From contig JAATEV010000074.1 in NCBI GenBank assembly GCA_015655585.1, positions 1 to 39,068 of the forward strand: a DNA stretch of 39,068 nucleotides. The letters are read 5' to 3'. Within the stretch, counting starts at the first letter, position 1; each line of letters begins with the position of its first letter. The translations under genes were made by a program, and so were the position numbers. The notes under the pieces were generated by a model that saw only the letters and a list, made by a program, of their open reading frames with translations, had not been told where the DNA came from and did no database searches. Source of the DNA: Terriglobales bacterium (GTDB lineage Bacteria; Acidobacteriota; Terriglobia; Terriglobales; Acidobacteriaceae). Below are positions 23,202 through 30,528 of the stretch, piece after piece.

Positions 23202-24017
23202 TTGCTGAAGCGCGACTGGTTCCTCCCCGGCTTATGTTGTCTGACGCTCACGATGGCCCTGCTTTCCGCAAAGGCCCAAATCCTCGGATTCCCCCGCCCA
23301 CCCGCGCAGCCGGTCGTCATCCCCACCCTCCAGCCGCCGCTGCCCTCGTTTCCCTTCCCCGCGAAGCAGACCCTCACCTTTACCACTGACTGGCGCGTCT
23401 TCACCGCAGGCACGGCGGTCTTCCACCTGGAGCAGCAAGGCTCCGTCATGAAGATCGACGCCTCCGGCGACGCCGTCGGCGCCGTGGCCATGCTCTTCCC
23501 CGTCGTCGATCACTTTCAGTCCGGGTTCGACATGAAGACCGGCTGCTCCACCGGCTTCAGCAAGCAGCTTCTCGAAGGCCGCCGCCGCATCTCCAGCGAC
23601 CTGCGCTTCGACTACAAACAGGGCAAGCAGACACAGGTGGAAAAAAATCTGGTCAAGGGAACCTCGAAGGAGCAGACGGCCTCCATCCCGGCCTGCGTCA
23701 CCGACTCCCTCTCCGGCATCTTCTACGCGGCAACCCAGCCGATGGTCGTCGGGCAAAAGTTCGGCTTTCCGCTTGCGGACTCCATGCGCACCGTCACCGT
23801 GACCATGAAGATCGAAGGCAAAGAAGAGGTGAAGACCCCCGCCGGAACCTTCCAGACCATCAAGGCCGAACCCACCGCCGAAGAGGGAGTCGTCAAGAAT
23901 CGAGGCCGCATCTGGGTCTGGTACACCGACGATGCCCGCCACATGCCCGTCCAGATTCAGGCGCGGCTCTTCTGGGGAACAATCACGGCCAAGCTGCAAT
24001 CCTACGAGAACAAGTAA
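23202..24017 (+). CDS. DUF3108 exported protein
   Basis: A 271-residue protein. The only in-frame start giving a complete signal peptide is TTG 23202 (hydrophobic core FLPGLCCLTLTMALLSAKAQ); ATG 23253 would cut into it. After a Pro-rich linker comes a DUF3108 domain (from about residue 55: LTFTTDWRVFTAGTAVFHLE, then DHFQSGFDMKTG and KTPAGTFQTIKAEPT). DUF3108 proteins are periplasmic beta-rich proteins of unknown biochemical role, often near envelope genes. It sits 60 bases after the methyltransferase and nine bases before the DUF2007 gene, in the same run. Confidence 0.82.
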   Translation: MLKRDWFLPGLCCLTLTMALLSAKAQILGFPRPPAQPVVIPTLQPPLPSFPFPAKQTLTFTTDWRVFTAGTAVFHLEQQGSVMKIDASGDAVGAVAMLFPVVDHFQSGFDMKTGCSTGFSKQLLEGRRRISSDLRFDYKQGKQTQVEKNLVKGTSKEQTASIPACVTDSLSGIFYAATQPMVVGQKFGFPLADSMRTVTVTMKIEGKEEVKTPAGTFQTIKAEPTAEEGVVKNRGRIWVWYTDDARHMPVQIQARLFWGTITAKLQSYENK

Positions 24018-24025
24018 GGAGCAAT

Positions 24026-24316
24026 ATGGAAGCCATCGAAGGAATCATCGACGACCCGGAAAAGTATGTAACGGTGGCCCGATTTCTGGAGCCGGTGAAC
24101 GCGCAGATCGCCAAAGGCGTGCTCGAATCGGCGGGGCTCGAATGCTTCTTGCAGGGCGAGAACGCGAACAGCCTTCTGGCAATGGCCTTCCGTGCCCGCC
24201 TTCTGGTGCATAAAAAAGACGAAGAGGCAGCGCGGCAGTTGCTCGGCAACGAAAGCGACGAGTTGCCCGAAGAAGCAAACGGGGATATGAACGGGACGGA
24301 GATTCACCATGAGTAA
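24026..24316 (+). CDS. DUF2007-like small protein
   Basis: A 96-residue cytoplasmic protein. The segment VTVARFLEPVNAQIAKGVLESAGLECFLQGENA is the pattern of DUF2007 (annotated as putative signal-transducing, related in shape to ferredoxin-like folds), followed by an acidic tail (SDELPEEANGD). No catalytic residues are apparent. AAGGAG lies just before the ATG. It overlaps the queC start by eight bases, indicating co-translation, although no functional link to queuosine synthesis is known to me. Confidence 0.8.
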   Translation: MEAIEGIIDDPEKYVTVARFLEPVNAQIAKGVLESAGLECFLQGENANSLLAMAFRARLLVHKKDEEAARQLLGNESDELPEEANGDMNGTEIHHE

Positions 24317-25013
24317 TTCCCCTCGCGAACGCGCCGTCATCTGCCTCTCCGGCGGCATGGACTCCTGCGTCTGCGCGGCGCTGGCAGCGCGGGACTACGA
24401 TGTCTACGCCGTCCACTTCAGCTATGGGCAGCGCACCGAGGCACGGGAGCAGCGTTCAGCAGAAGAAGTCGCCCGACTGACAGGCGTCAAGGAGTTGATG
24501 CACCTGAAGATCGACCTCTTCCGCAGAATCGGCGGCTCGGCCCTGACGGATACCTCGATAGCAGTGCCCGCCGCTCCAGCCGAAGAAGCGAGCATCGGCG
24601 CGGAGATTCCGGTGACGTATGTACCCTTTCGCAACGCGCATTTTCTCTCGGCGGCGGTAAGCTGGGCGGAGGTTCTGGGCGCGAAAACCATCTTCATCGG
24701 AGCCGTGGAACAGGACAGCTCCGGCTACCCGGACTGCCGTCCGGCCTACTACGACGCCTTCAACGAGCTGATCCGCCAGGGGACGAAAGAGGGCGATATT
24801 CGCATCGTCACCCCGCTCATTGCCATGCGCAAGAGCGAGATCGTGCGGCTGGGAGTTGAACTTGGCGCTCCGTTCCATGTAAGTTGGTCATGCTATTCCG
24901 GTGAGTCCGAGGCCTGCGGCGTATGCGAGAGCTGCATTCTTCGCCTGCGGGCATTTCGTGACGCCGGAACAACCGATCCCATACCATATGCGTCGGGAAG
25001 AGAAGCATCATAA
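24309..25013 (+). CDS. queC: 7-cyano-7-deazaguanine (preQ0) synthase
   Basis: A 234-residue ATP-dependent enzyme converting 7-carboxy-7-deazaguanine and ammonia to preQ0. PP-loop SGGMDS at 15-20; HFSYGQR; the VPFRNAHFLSAA segment; IGAVEQDSSGYPDCRP; and a C-terminal zinc-binding cysteine set in CYSGESEACGVCESC. Normal length. It uses the product of QueE (5308). It is the last gene of a long co-directional run with LPS genes rather than in the queD-queE unit. Confidence 0.94.
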   Translation: MSNSPRERAVICLSGGMDSCVCAALAARDYDVYAVHFSYGQRTEAREQRSAEEVARLTGVKELMHLKIDLFRRIGGSALTDTSIAVPAAPAEEASIGAEIPVTYVPFRNAHFLSAAVSWAEVLGAKTIFIGAVEQDSSGYPDCRPAYYDAFNELIRQGTKEGDIRIVTPLIAMRKSEIVRLGVELGAPFHVSWSCYSGESEACGVCESCILRLRAFRDAGTTDPIPYASGREAS

Positions 25014-25068
25014 AGTGGCAGGCAGGACTTTTTTTGAAACGTTGACGCCCGAACCCGGGCAGGGAGAG

Positions 25069-26238
25069 ATGAAAGTGACAAAACGTATTGGACTGAAGGT
25101 AAGCAGCATCCTGGCAGCCTCGCTGCTGGCGCTCTGCTCCATGAGCCCCGCGAAGCTGTTGGCGCAGGCGGCGGCAAACATCCATGGCCATGTGCAGAAC
25201 CCCATCGGCCAGCCGATCCCGCAGGTCGACGTAAAGCTGACGACGGATCGCAGCTCGGACCCCAAGACCCGCAAGTATGCCTACACCTTCCAGACTGACC
25301 AGAGCGGCGACTACAAGGGCACGGGCATCACTCCGGGCAACTACGCCGTGCTCGTCTTCCAGGGCGATAAGACGCTGGACTTCCAGGAGAGCGTGACCTT
25401 CGCCGCCGGCGACGACAAGCAGGTGGACTTCGATATGAGCCGCAAGGAGTATCTGGACAAGATGACTCCCGAAGAGAAGAAGCAGCTCGAAGACTTCAAG
25501 AAGAAGAACGCCGAAGCGGTGGCCGGTAACGCCAAGATCGCGAACCTGAACGCCGCGCTGACCCAGGCGCGCACGGACATTAAGGCAGGCAACTTCGATG
25601 CGGCCACCACGTCGATGCAGCAGGCCACCACGCAGAAGCCGGATGAGCCCCTGCTGTGGATGGAACTGGGTAACGCGCAGCTAGGCGCAGCCGATGCGGC
25701 GGCCAAAGGCTCGGGCGGCACGGCAGGAGCGGCTTCGAAGTACAGCGACGCCATCGCCTCCTACAAGAAGGCGTCGGACCTGAACGCCGCGGCAAAGAAG
25801 CCGAACCCGGCAGTCATTGGCGCGACCTATAGCCAGCTCGGCATGGCCTACCTCAAGGCGGGCGACACCAAGAGCTCCGCTGATGCCTTCGACCAGGCCG
25901 CCAAGGCGATGCCCACGCAGGCGGGCATGTACTACTTCAACGAGGCGGCGACGCTCTACAACGCGCAGAAGCTCGACGAAGCAGCAGCAGCGGCAGATAA
26001 GGCCATCGCCGCCGATCCGAACCGCGCCGACGCCTACTACATCAAGGGCCAGTCGCTGGTAGGCAAGGCGACCTTCGACGAGAAGACCAAGAAGTTGAGC
26101 GCACCCCCCGGATGCCTGGAGGCATACCAGAAGTATCTACAGATCGCTCCCGACGGTCCGCACGCGGCCGACGTACAGGGCGTCCTGCAGGGCTTCGGTC
26201 AGACGATCCAGACCAACTTCAAGGCTGGCAAGAAGTAA
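25069..26238 (+). CDS. Exported TPR protein with carboxypeptidase-regulatory-like domain
   Basis: A protein of about 389 residues. Signal peptide 1-33 (ILAASLLALCSMSPAKLLAQA). A carboxypeptidase-regulatory-like beta domain follows (about 36-120: IHGHVQNPIGQPIPQVDVKLTT...GITPGNYAVLV). A Lys/Glu-rich helix linker (KMTPEEKKQLEDFKKK) leads into several TPR-like helical repeats (about 160-375, for example GATYSQLGMAYLKAGDTKSSADAFDQA). TPR arrays bind proteins; the partner in the periplasm is unknown. The frame is open back into queC, but the signal peptide and AGGGAG fix the start at ATG 25069 (GTG 25075 is possible). A strong terminator follows. Confidence 0.83.
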   Translation: MKVTKRIGLKVSSILAASLLALCSMSPAKLLAQAAANIHGHVQNPIGQPIPQVDVKLTTDRSSDPKTRKYAYTFQTDQSGDYKGTGITPGNYAVLVFQGDKTLDFQESVTFAAGDDKQVDFDMSRKEYLDKMTPEEKKQLEDFKKKNAEAVAGNAKIANLNAALTQARTDIKAGNFDAATTSMQQATTQKPDEPLLWMELGNAQLGAADAAAKGSGGTAGAASKYSDAIASYKKASDLNAAAKKPNPAVIGATYSQLGMAYLKAGDTKSSADAFDQAAKAMPTQAGMYYFNEAATLYNAQKLDEAAAAADKAIAADPNRADAYYIKGQSLVGKATFDEKTKKLSAPPGCLEAYQKYLQIAPDGPHAADVQGVLQGFGQTIQTNFKAGKK

Positions 26239-26253
26239 CACCGCCAGAACCCG

Positions 26254-26290
26254 AAAGGCCCCGGATGCAAACCGCATCCGGGGCTTTTCT
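26254..26290 (+). terminator. Intrinsic terminator after the TPR gene
   Basis: An 11-bp perfect GC-rich stem (26258-26268 with 26274-26284), extendable by A-T pairs, with a 5-nt loop, followed by TTTTCTCTTT. It lies 15 bases after the stop. Confidence 0.9.
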
Positions 26291-26661
26291 CTTTGCCGCG
26301 CCAAACCGTACCGGCACATTTGGCATGGTTCGACTTTGAAATGGCTATGGGCTTGGTTTTGAAAAGAACGAGCTTCGTTTTAGAGCAAGGATTGTTTTGA
26401 AACGGCAGGGCTTCAGCCGCCCCGCCGTCCCGCTATCCCTATGTTTATTTTTGCCGTTGACCTTTCGGCCAACGGCAAAAATAAACTTCAAAAAAGTGGC
26501 GTACTTTCAGGCAAGAAAAAGCTCCATACAAATAGCCACACTCTCACCATCCACGAACCACAACTCCACCAGCAAAAAACCACCATCTGGCCGCAGATTT
26601 ATGGAAAACCCCCAGCAAAAACGCAGGAAATCCCGTCAGGGGAAAATCTGCAAAAAATACC
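26291..26661. other. Low-GC convergent intergenic region with long palindrome
   Basis: About 370 bases without a supported gene between the TPR terminator and the egtD stop. GTTTT recurs at 26356, 26377 and 26394 in an AT-rich tract. A 17-bp perfect inverted repeat is at 26443-26486. The following stretch is A-rich on the plus strand. Short frames across it (26397-26684, 26441-26665) are lysine/asparagine/proline-rich without domain character and are not accepted as genes. Confidence 0.4.
26443..26486. repeat. 17-bp perfect inverted repeat
   Basis: The arm at 26443-26459 is the exact reverse complement of 26470-26486, with a 10-nt centre that itself holds CC/GG pairing. The outer part of each arm is AT-rich (TTTATTTTT) and the inner part is GCCGTTG. 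Because A-runs, not T-runs, follow the GC-rich inner stem on both strands, it is not a standard terminator. It resembles a palindromic repeat or the remnant of a small mobile element. Confidence 0.6.
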
Positions 26662-27672
26662 CTAAAATGCCGAAGCCAGCGTGACGGCAAACAGTTCTTC
26701 GGGGTCGCTCCAGGTGCGGACAGGAGCAAAGCCGGAGTCCCCAAGCAGCTCCCGAACCGAGGCCGGAGTGAACTTATAGCTGTTCTCGGTATGAATCGTC
26801 TCTCCCGCAGCAAATGAGATCGTAAGGGCAGGCCCGGCAGCATTCGCCGGAAGAAAAACCTTCTGTGCTGCAAGCGATTTCAGATGCATCTCGATGCGAG
26901 AATCACGTTGATTCCAGAGGACTTGATGACGGAATCCATCAAGATCGAAATCCGCCCCCAGATCGCGGTTCAACCGCGCAAGCACGTTCCGGTTAAAGGC
27001 CGCCGTAACCCCGGCAGCATCATCGTAAGCAGCCAGCAGACGCGCCTCCGACTTGTGCGGACCAGGCTGAAGATCGGTTCCAAGAAGCAGCATATCGCCG
27101 GGCAGGAGCTGGGAGCGCAGGTTGCCAAGCACGCCGCGAGCCTCGGCAGGCATGAAGTTACCGATGCTGGAGCCGATGTAGAGCGCCAGAGCCCGCACGC
27201 CGGGCAACCGATCGAGCGGGAGCGCCTCGCGGGTATAGTCCGCAACCTGCCCGCGCACAACAACGCCGGGAATATGGGCCAGAATGTTCTCACGGGCAGC
27301 AACTAGCGCCGATTCAGATACATCCACAGGCTGATAGACAACACTACCCTGCTGGCGAACGGCTTCGGCAAGGAGAATGCCGGTCTTGGTGGCAGTCCCC
27401 GCGCCAAGTTCGACAAGCGTAAGCCTGCTGGAAGCCGCAGCCACACGCAAAATCTCGGCAGCATGGGCAGTAAAGATGCCGCGCTCGGTACGGGTAGGGT
27501 AATACTCAGGAAGCTCGGTGATCTGCTCGAAGAACGCAGAACCGGCCTCGTCGTAGAAGAGCCAGGGAGAGAGGGTCTTCGGGCTGGCGGTAAGACCGAT
27601 ACGGGCCTCGTGGACGACGGCCTCGGCAAGGCTGATGGACGCGGTCTCCTGAGCGATGGCGAATGTCGACAC
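26662..27672 (-). CDS. egtD: L-histidine N-alpha-methyltransferase (ergothioneine synthesis)
   Basis: About 336 residues. EgtD trimethylates histidine to hercynine using SAM. The family N-terminal block GLTASPKTLSPWLFYDEAGSAFFEQIT is followed by LPEYYPTRTER. The SAM motif is LVELGAGTATKTGIL, then PVDVSESAL, YIGSSIGNF, and a Tyr-containing substrate region (AAYDDAAGVTAAFNRN). I prefer the GTG at 27672 because AGAGGGG lies about nine bases upstream; an ATG at 27711 adds 13 residues without a ribosome binding site. It lies downstream of egtB on the same strand (158 bases apart) and acts before it in the pathway. Confidence 0.92.
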   Translation of the reverse strand: MSTFAIAQETASISLAEAVVHEARIGLTASPKTLSPWLFYDEAGSAFFEQITELPEYYPTRTERGIFTAHAAEILRVAAASSRLTLVELGAGTATKTGILLAEAVRQQGSVVYQPVDVSESALVAARENILAHIPGVVVRGQVADYTREALPLDRLPGVRALALYIGSSIGNFMPAEARGVLGNLRSQLLPGDMLLLGTDLQPGPHKSEARLLAAYDDAAGVTAAFNRNVLARLNRDLGADFDLDGFRHQVLWNQRDSRIEMHLKSLAAQKVFLPANAAGPALTISFAAGETIHTENSYKFTPASVRELLGDSGFAPVRTWSDPEELFAVTLASAF

Positions 27673-27830
27673 GTTGAAATCCCCTCTTGGGTTGCGACCT
27701 GGCGACGGCATACCCGCAAGGGTCTTAGCTCCACCGCTTGAGAATCAGATGCCATAAAAGATGATTTTGTTACCTTTTATTCGCCCTGATTTCTTCGTTT
27801 GTCCGGCAAAAACGATGATGGAAAATCTGA

Positions 27831-29213
27831 TTATTTTTGTGCGTCCTGAGCCAGGCGCAGACCAGAGAACTGCCAGCGCGTGGCGGGCGAAAAGAAGTTG
27901 CGGTAGGTGGGACGGATGTGGGTGGCTGGGGTGACGCAGGAGCCTCCACGCAGGACGATCTGCGAGGACATGAACTTGCCGTTGTACTCGCCCAGGGCTC
28001 CGGGGAGCGGCTTGTAGCCGGGATAGCCGGTGTAGGGGCTGGCGGTCCACTCCCATACGTCGCCGAAGAGCTGCTGCAAGCCGGTAAGACCGGTGGCGGG
28101 CGTGGGGTGGAGATTGCGGGTTTCGAGCAGGTTCGGCGTGGGCGACAGAGGAAGAGAGGTAATGGGGAGCTTGCTGAAGTCGAGCGGGTTGCGGTCTGTC
28201 TCGGTATCGGAGCTCGAACACTGGATAAGGTGCTGGATGGCGACATGCTCCCACTCGAACTCCGTGGGGAGGCGGAACCCGGCCCAGCGAGCGTAAGCGT
28301 CTGCCTCGAAGAAGCTGAGATGACAGACAGGGGTCTCGCTGAGTTCGTCCAGCGACTGGAAGCCGTGGAGGGTGTAAATGCTCCAGCCGGAGTTGGTGTT
28401 CTCGTCGCGACGCCAGTAGAGGGGGGCCTGCCAGCCTTCGGCGCGGAGGGTTGCCCAGCCCTCAGAGAGCCAGAGCTCGGGGCGCTGGTAGCCGTTCTGC
28501 TCGATGAAGGCGAGGTACTCGGCGCAGGTAACGAGGCGGGTGGCGAGGCGGAAGGGCTGGAGATAGACGGTATGGCGAGGGGTCTCGTTATCGAAGGCAA
28601 AGTCTTCGGGATGGGAGTGGTCCGGGGTGATACCGACCCCGGTGAGTCCGGGGTTGAAATCGACCCAGCCGATGGGCGGAGCCATGGCTTCACTGCGCGG
28701 GCGCTCGTGATTCTCGATGTAGGCCGGGTGCAGCGGATTAGTGAAGAGGGCGTGCTTGATGTCGGTGGCGATGAGTTCCTGATGCTGCTGCTCATGCTCG
28801 AAGCCGAGGGCGATGCGGCGAGCGGCCTCGTCCTCAAGAGGATGCTGGAGAAGGATGTGCATGGCGGCATCGACGTGGGCACGGTAGGCGAGGATGGTGT
28901 CGAGCGGCGGGCGGGAGAAGGAGGAACGGAGTTTCTTCTCCGGCATGTCGCCGAGGGAGTTGTAGTAGCTATTGAAGAGCCAGCGGAAGTCCGGGTGAAA
29001 GGGCTGATAGTTGGCTACGAACTGGCTAAGGACGAAAGTCTCGAAGAACCAGGTGGTGTGGGCGAGATGCCACTTGGTGGGACTGGCTTCGGGACAGGAC
29101 TGGACCATCTGATCTTCGGGGGAGAGGGGAACGCAGAGCTGAAGGGTTGCGCCACGGACTGCCTTGTATCGAGCCTGAAAGGATGCGGTGAGAGCCTGCG
29201 TGGCAGAGAGCAT
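27831..29213 (-). CDS. egtB: Hercynine oxygenase (sulfoxide synthase) EgtB
   Basis: A 460-residue mononuclear iron enzyme joining a thiol to hercynine with oxygen during ergothioneine synthesis. The N-terminal DinB-like domain supplies the iron ligands: His52 (HLAHTTWFFE) and His140/His144 (HEQQHQEL), matching the three-histidine facial triad. The C-terminal part is a formylglycine-generating-enzyme-type lectin-like fold, with RLPTEFEWEHVA, QQLFGDVWEWTASPY and LRGGSCVTPATHIRPTYRNFF. No egtC or egtE is adjacent, so either a gamma-glutamylcysteine- or a cysteine-using type is possible. Confidence 0.93.
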   Translation of the reverse strand: MLSATQALTASFQARYKAVRGATLQLCVPLSPEDQMVQSCPEASPTKWHLAHTTWFFETFVLSQFVANYQPFHPDFRWLFNSYYNSLGDMPEKKLRSSFSRPPLDTILAYRAHVDAAMHILLQHPLEDEAARRIALGFEHEQQHQELIATDIKHALFTNPLHPAYIENHERPRSEAMAPPIGWVDFNPGLTGVGITPDHSHPEDFAFDNETPRHTVYLQPFRLATRLVTCAEYLAFIEQNGYQRPELWLSEGWATLRAEGWQAPLYWRRDENTNSGWSIYTLHGFQSLDELSETPVCHLSFFEADAYARWAGFRLPTEFEWEHVAIQHLIQCSSSDTETDRNPLDFSKLPITSLPLSPTPNLLETRNLHPTPATGLTGLQQLFGDVWEWTASPYTGYPGYKPLPGALGEYNGKFMSSQIVLRGGSCVTPATHIRPTYRNFFSPATRWQFSGLRLAQDAQK

Positions 29214-29374
29214 GAGATCGGTTCCTGTGTATAGGGATGAGATAGAGACCTTGCCGGTTCTGTTGCTTTATGTGATGCGGCCAGAGCGTAACGAGAAGCA
29301 GAGGATTTTAAAGATAGAGGCGATGGTTTTATAGCCCGACGATTTTTTCGGTGATGCGCTGGAGATTATAGAGA

Positions 29375-30109
29375 TCATGAGTGGCCGTTGAGAAGACGGG
29401 CCAGGGTGTAGGCTGCCGCAGCGGCGATGCCTCCGGTGATGAGGGTCTGGAGCGCGTTGCGAAGCCAGCCGGTGCCTACGAGCTTACCCTTGAGGGCTCC
29501 AAAGATTGCTAACGCCAAGAGGGTGATGACGACGGAGAGCTTCAGGGCGTCTTCATTCGCTGCGACGAGCATGTAGGGAAGCAGCGGTATGAGTCCGCCT
29601 GCGATGTAAGAACCCGCGATGGTGAGGGCCGAGCGATGGGCGCGGTTGGGGGCAGGCTCTTCGAGGCCGAGTTCGAAGCGCATCATGAAATCGACCCAGG
29701 CGGTGGGGTTCTGCTTGAGCGCGGCGAGGACAGGCGCGGCGCTCTCGCGGCTGACGTGGTACTGCTCGAAGATTTCGTAAATCTCCTCTTCTTCGTCGTG
29801 GGTGCGCTCCACAACTTCGCGCTCTTCGCGCAGGCGCTCGGAGGCATAGTGCTCGGCGTCTCCGCGCGCGGCGAGGTATCCGCCGAGCCCCATGGCGATG
29901 GAGCCGGCGGCGATCTCGGCCAGACCGGCGAGGACGACGATGCGGGAGGAGGAGACAGCCCCAGAGAGCCCGGCGGCGAGGGCGAAGGGCACGGTGAGGC
30001 CGTCGGAGAGGCCGATGACGATATCGCGAACGGTCTCGGAGGACTGGAAGTGGCCCTCGATGTGCGGGGGAGGCGTTGTTGAAGCCGGATGAATCGTGGC
30101 CGAGTGCAT
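29375..30109 (-). CDS. VIT-family divalent metal transporter
   Basis: About 244 residues from ATG 30109 (a TTG six codons upstream is also open). It is a membrane protein of the VIT1/CCC1 iron/manganese transporter family. SETVRDIVIGLSDGLTVPFALAAGLSGA is the signature first helix. A second helix GSIAMGLGGYLAARGDAEHY follows, then a Glu-rich cytosolic metal-binding helical region (about 95-150: REEREVVERTHDEEEEIYEIFE), then three C-terminal membrane helices. It should export iron or manganese from the cytoplasm. It is monocistronic and divergent from the Oar-like receptor. Confidence 0.88.
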   Translation of the reverse strand: MHSATIHPASTTPPPHIEGHFQSSETVRDIVIGLSDGLTVPFALAAGLSGAVSSSRIVVLAGLAEIAAGSIAMGLGGYLAARGDAEHYASERLREEREVVERTHDEEEEIYEIFEQYHVSRESAAPVLAALKQNPTAWVDFMMRFELGLEEPAPNRAHRSALTIAGSYIAGGLIPLLPYMLVAANEDALKLSVVITLLALAIFGALKGKLVGTGWLRNALQTLITGGIAAAAAYTLARLLNGHS

Positions 30110-30528
30110 GGCGGTAGTGTAGTGCAATGCCGTTGAGAAAAAAGGTGATGAAAAACACCGGCAGGGAGTGGTTTGAAATGGTTAGGAGATTTCCTGCAAG
30201 AACTTTGCATGTTTTGGAGTCTTTCGCGAAGAGCATTCGTCTGTATCTGCACAGGGCCAGACTGAGAATGAAAGTTGGACATGCGCGATGAAACGACGGA
30301 CCGGGGAGGCGTCAGGCAGGAAGATCGATTCTGCCAGCTCCTTTAGGGGCGTCGCACCACAGGAGGTCTTTTGCGCTTGTCGACAACACGACGCGATGAA
30401 GGAGTGGACGCGTGGCGTCGCTCCGGCGGGAGCGGTGAGAGCAAAGTTTGCACTCCCCTCTGCGGGAGCCCTGTAGGGTATTGATTTCCATTGATTTGAG
30501 CGAGGCTAGAGAAAAGGTGCAGAGAACG
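30110..30528. other. Divergent intergenic region with hairpin-rich leader
   Basis: A gene-free stretch of about 420 bases between the VIT transporter and the Oar-like receptor. Close to the receptor three hairpins follow each other: 30419-30434 (6-bp stem, GGCG loop), 30453-30468 (CTCCC/GGGAG) and the small CCC-TGTA-GGG at 30469-30478. GCAAAGTTTGC lies at 30441-30451. A 62-codon frame at 30288-30476 has no domain features and is not called. No clear promoter was found. Confidence 0.35.

Noticed and set aside
26397..26684. 95- and 74-codon frames in the convergent gap before egtD
   Set aside because: Low-complexity Lys/Asn/Pro-rich products in AT-rich DNA and running into the egtD stop; no start signals.
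27837..29234. 465-codon plus-strand frame opposite egtB
   Set aside because: It is the antisense shadow of a well-supported EgtB; composition is Gly/Glu/Val-rich without domains.
30288..30476. 62-codon frame before the Oar-like gene
   Set aside because: No ribosome binding site or domain; overlaps a hairpin-rich leader.
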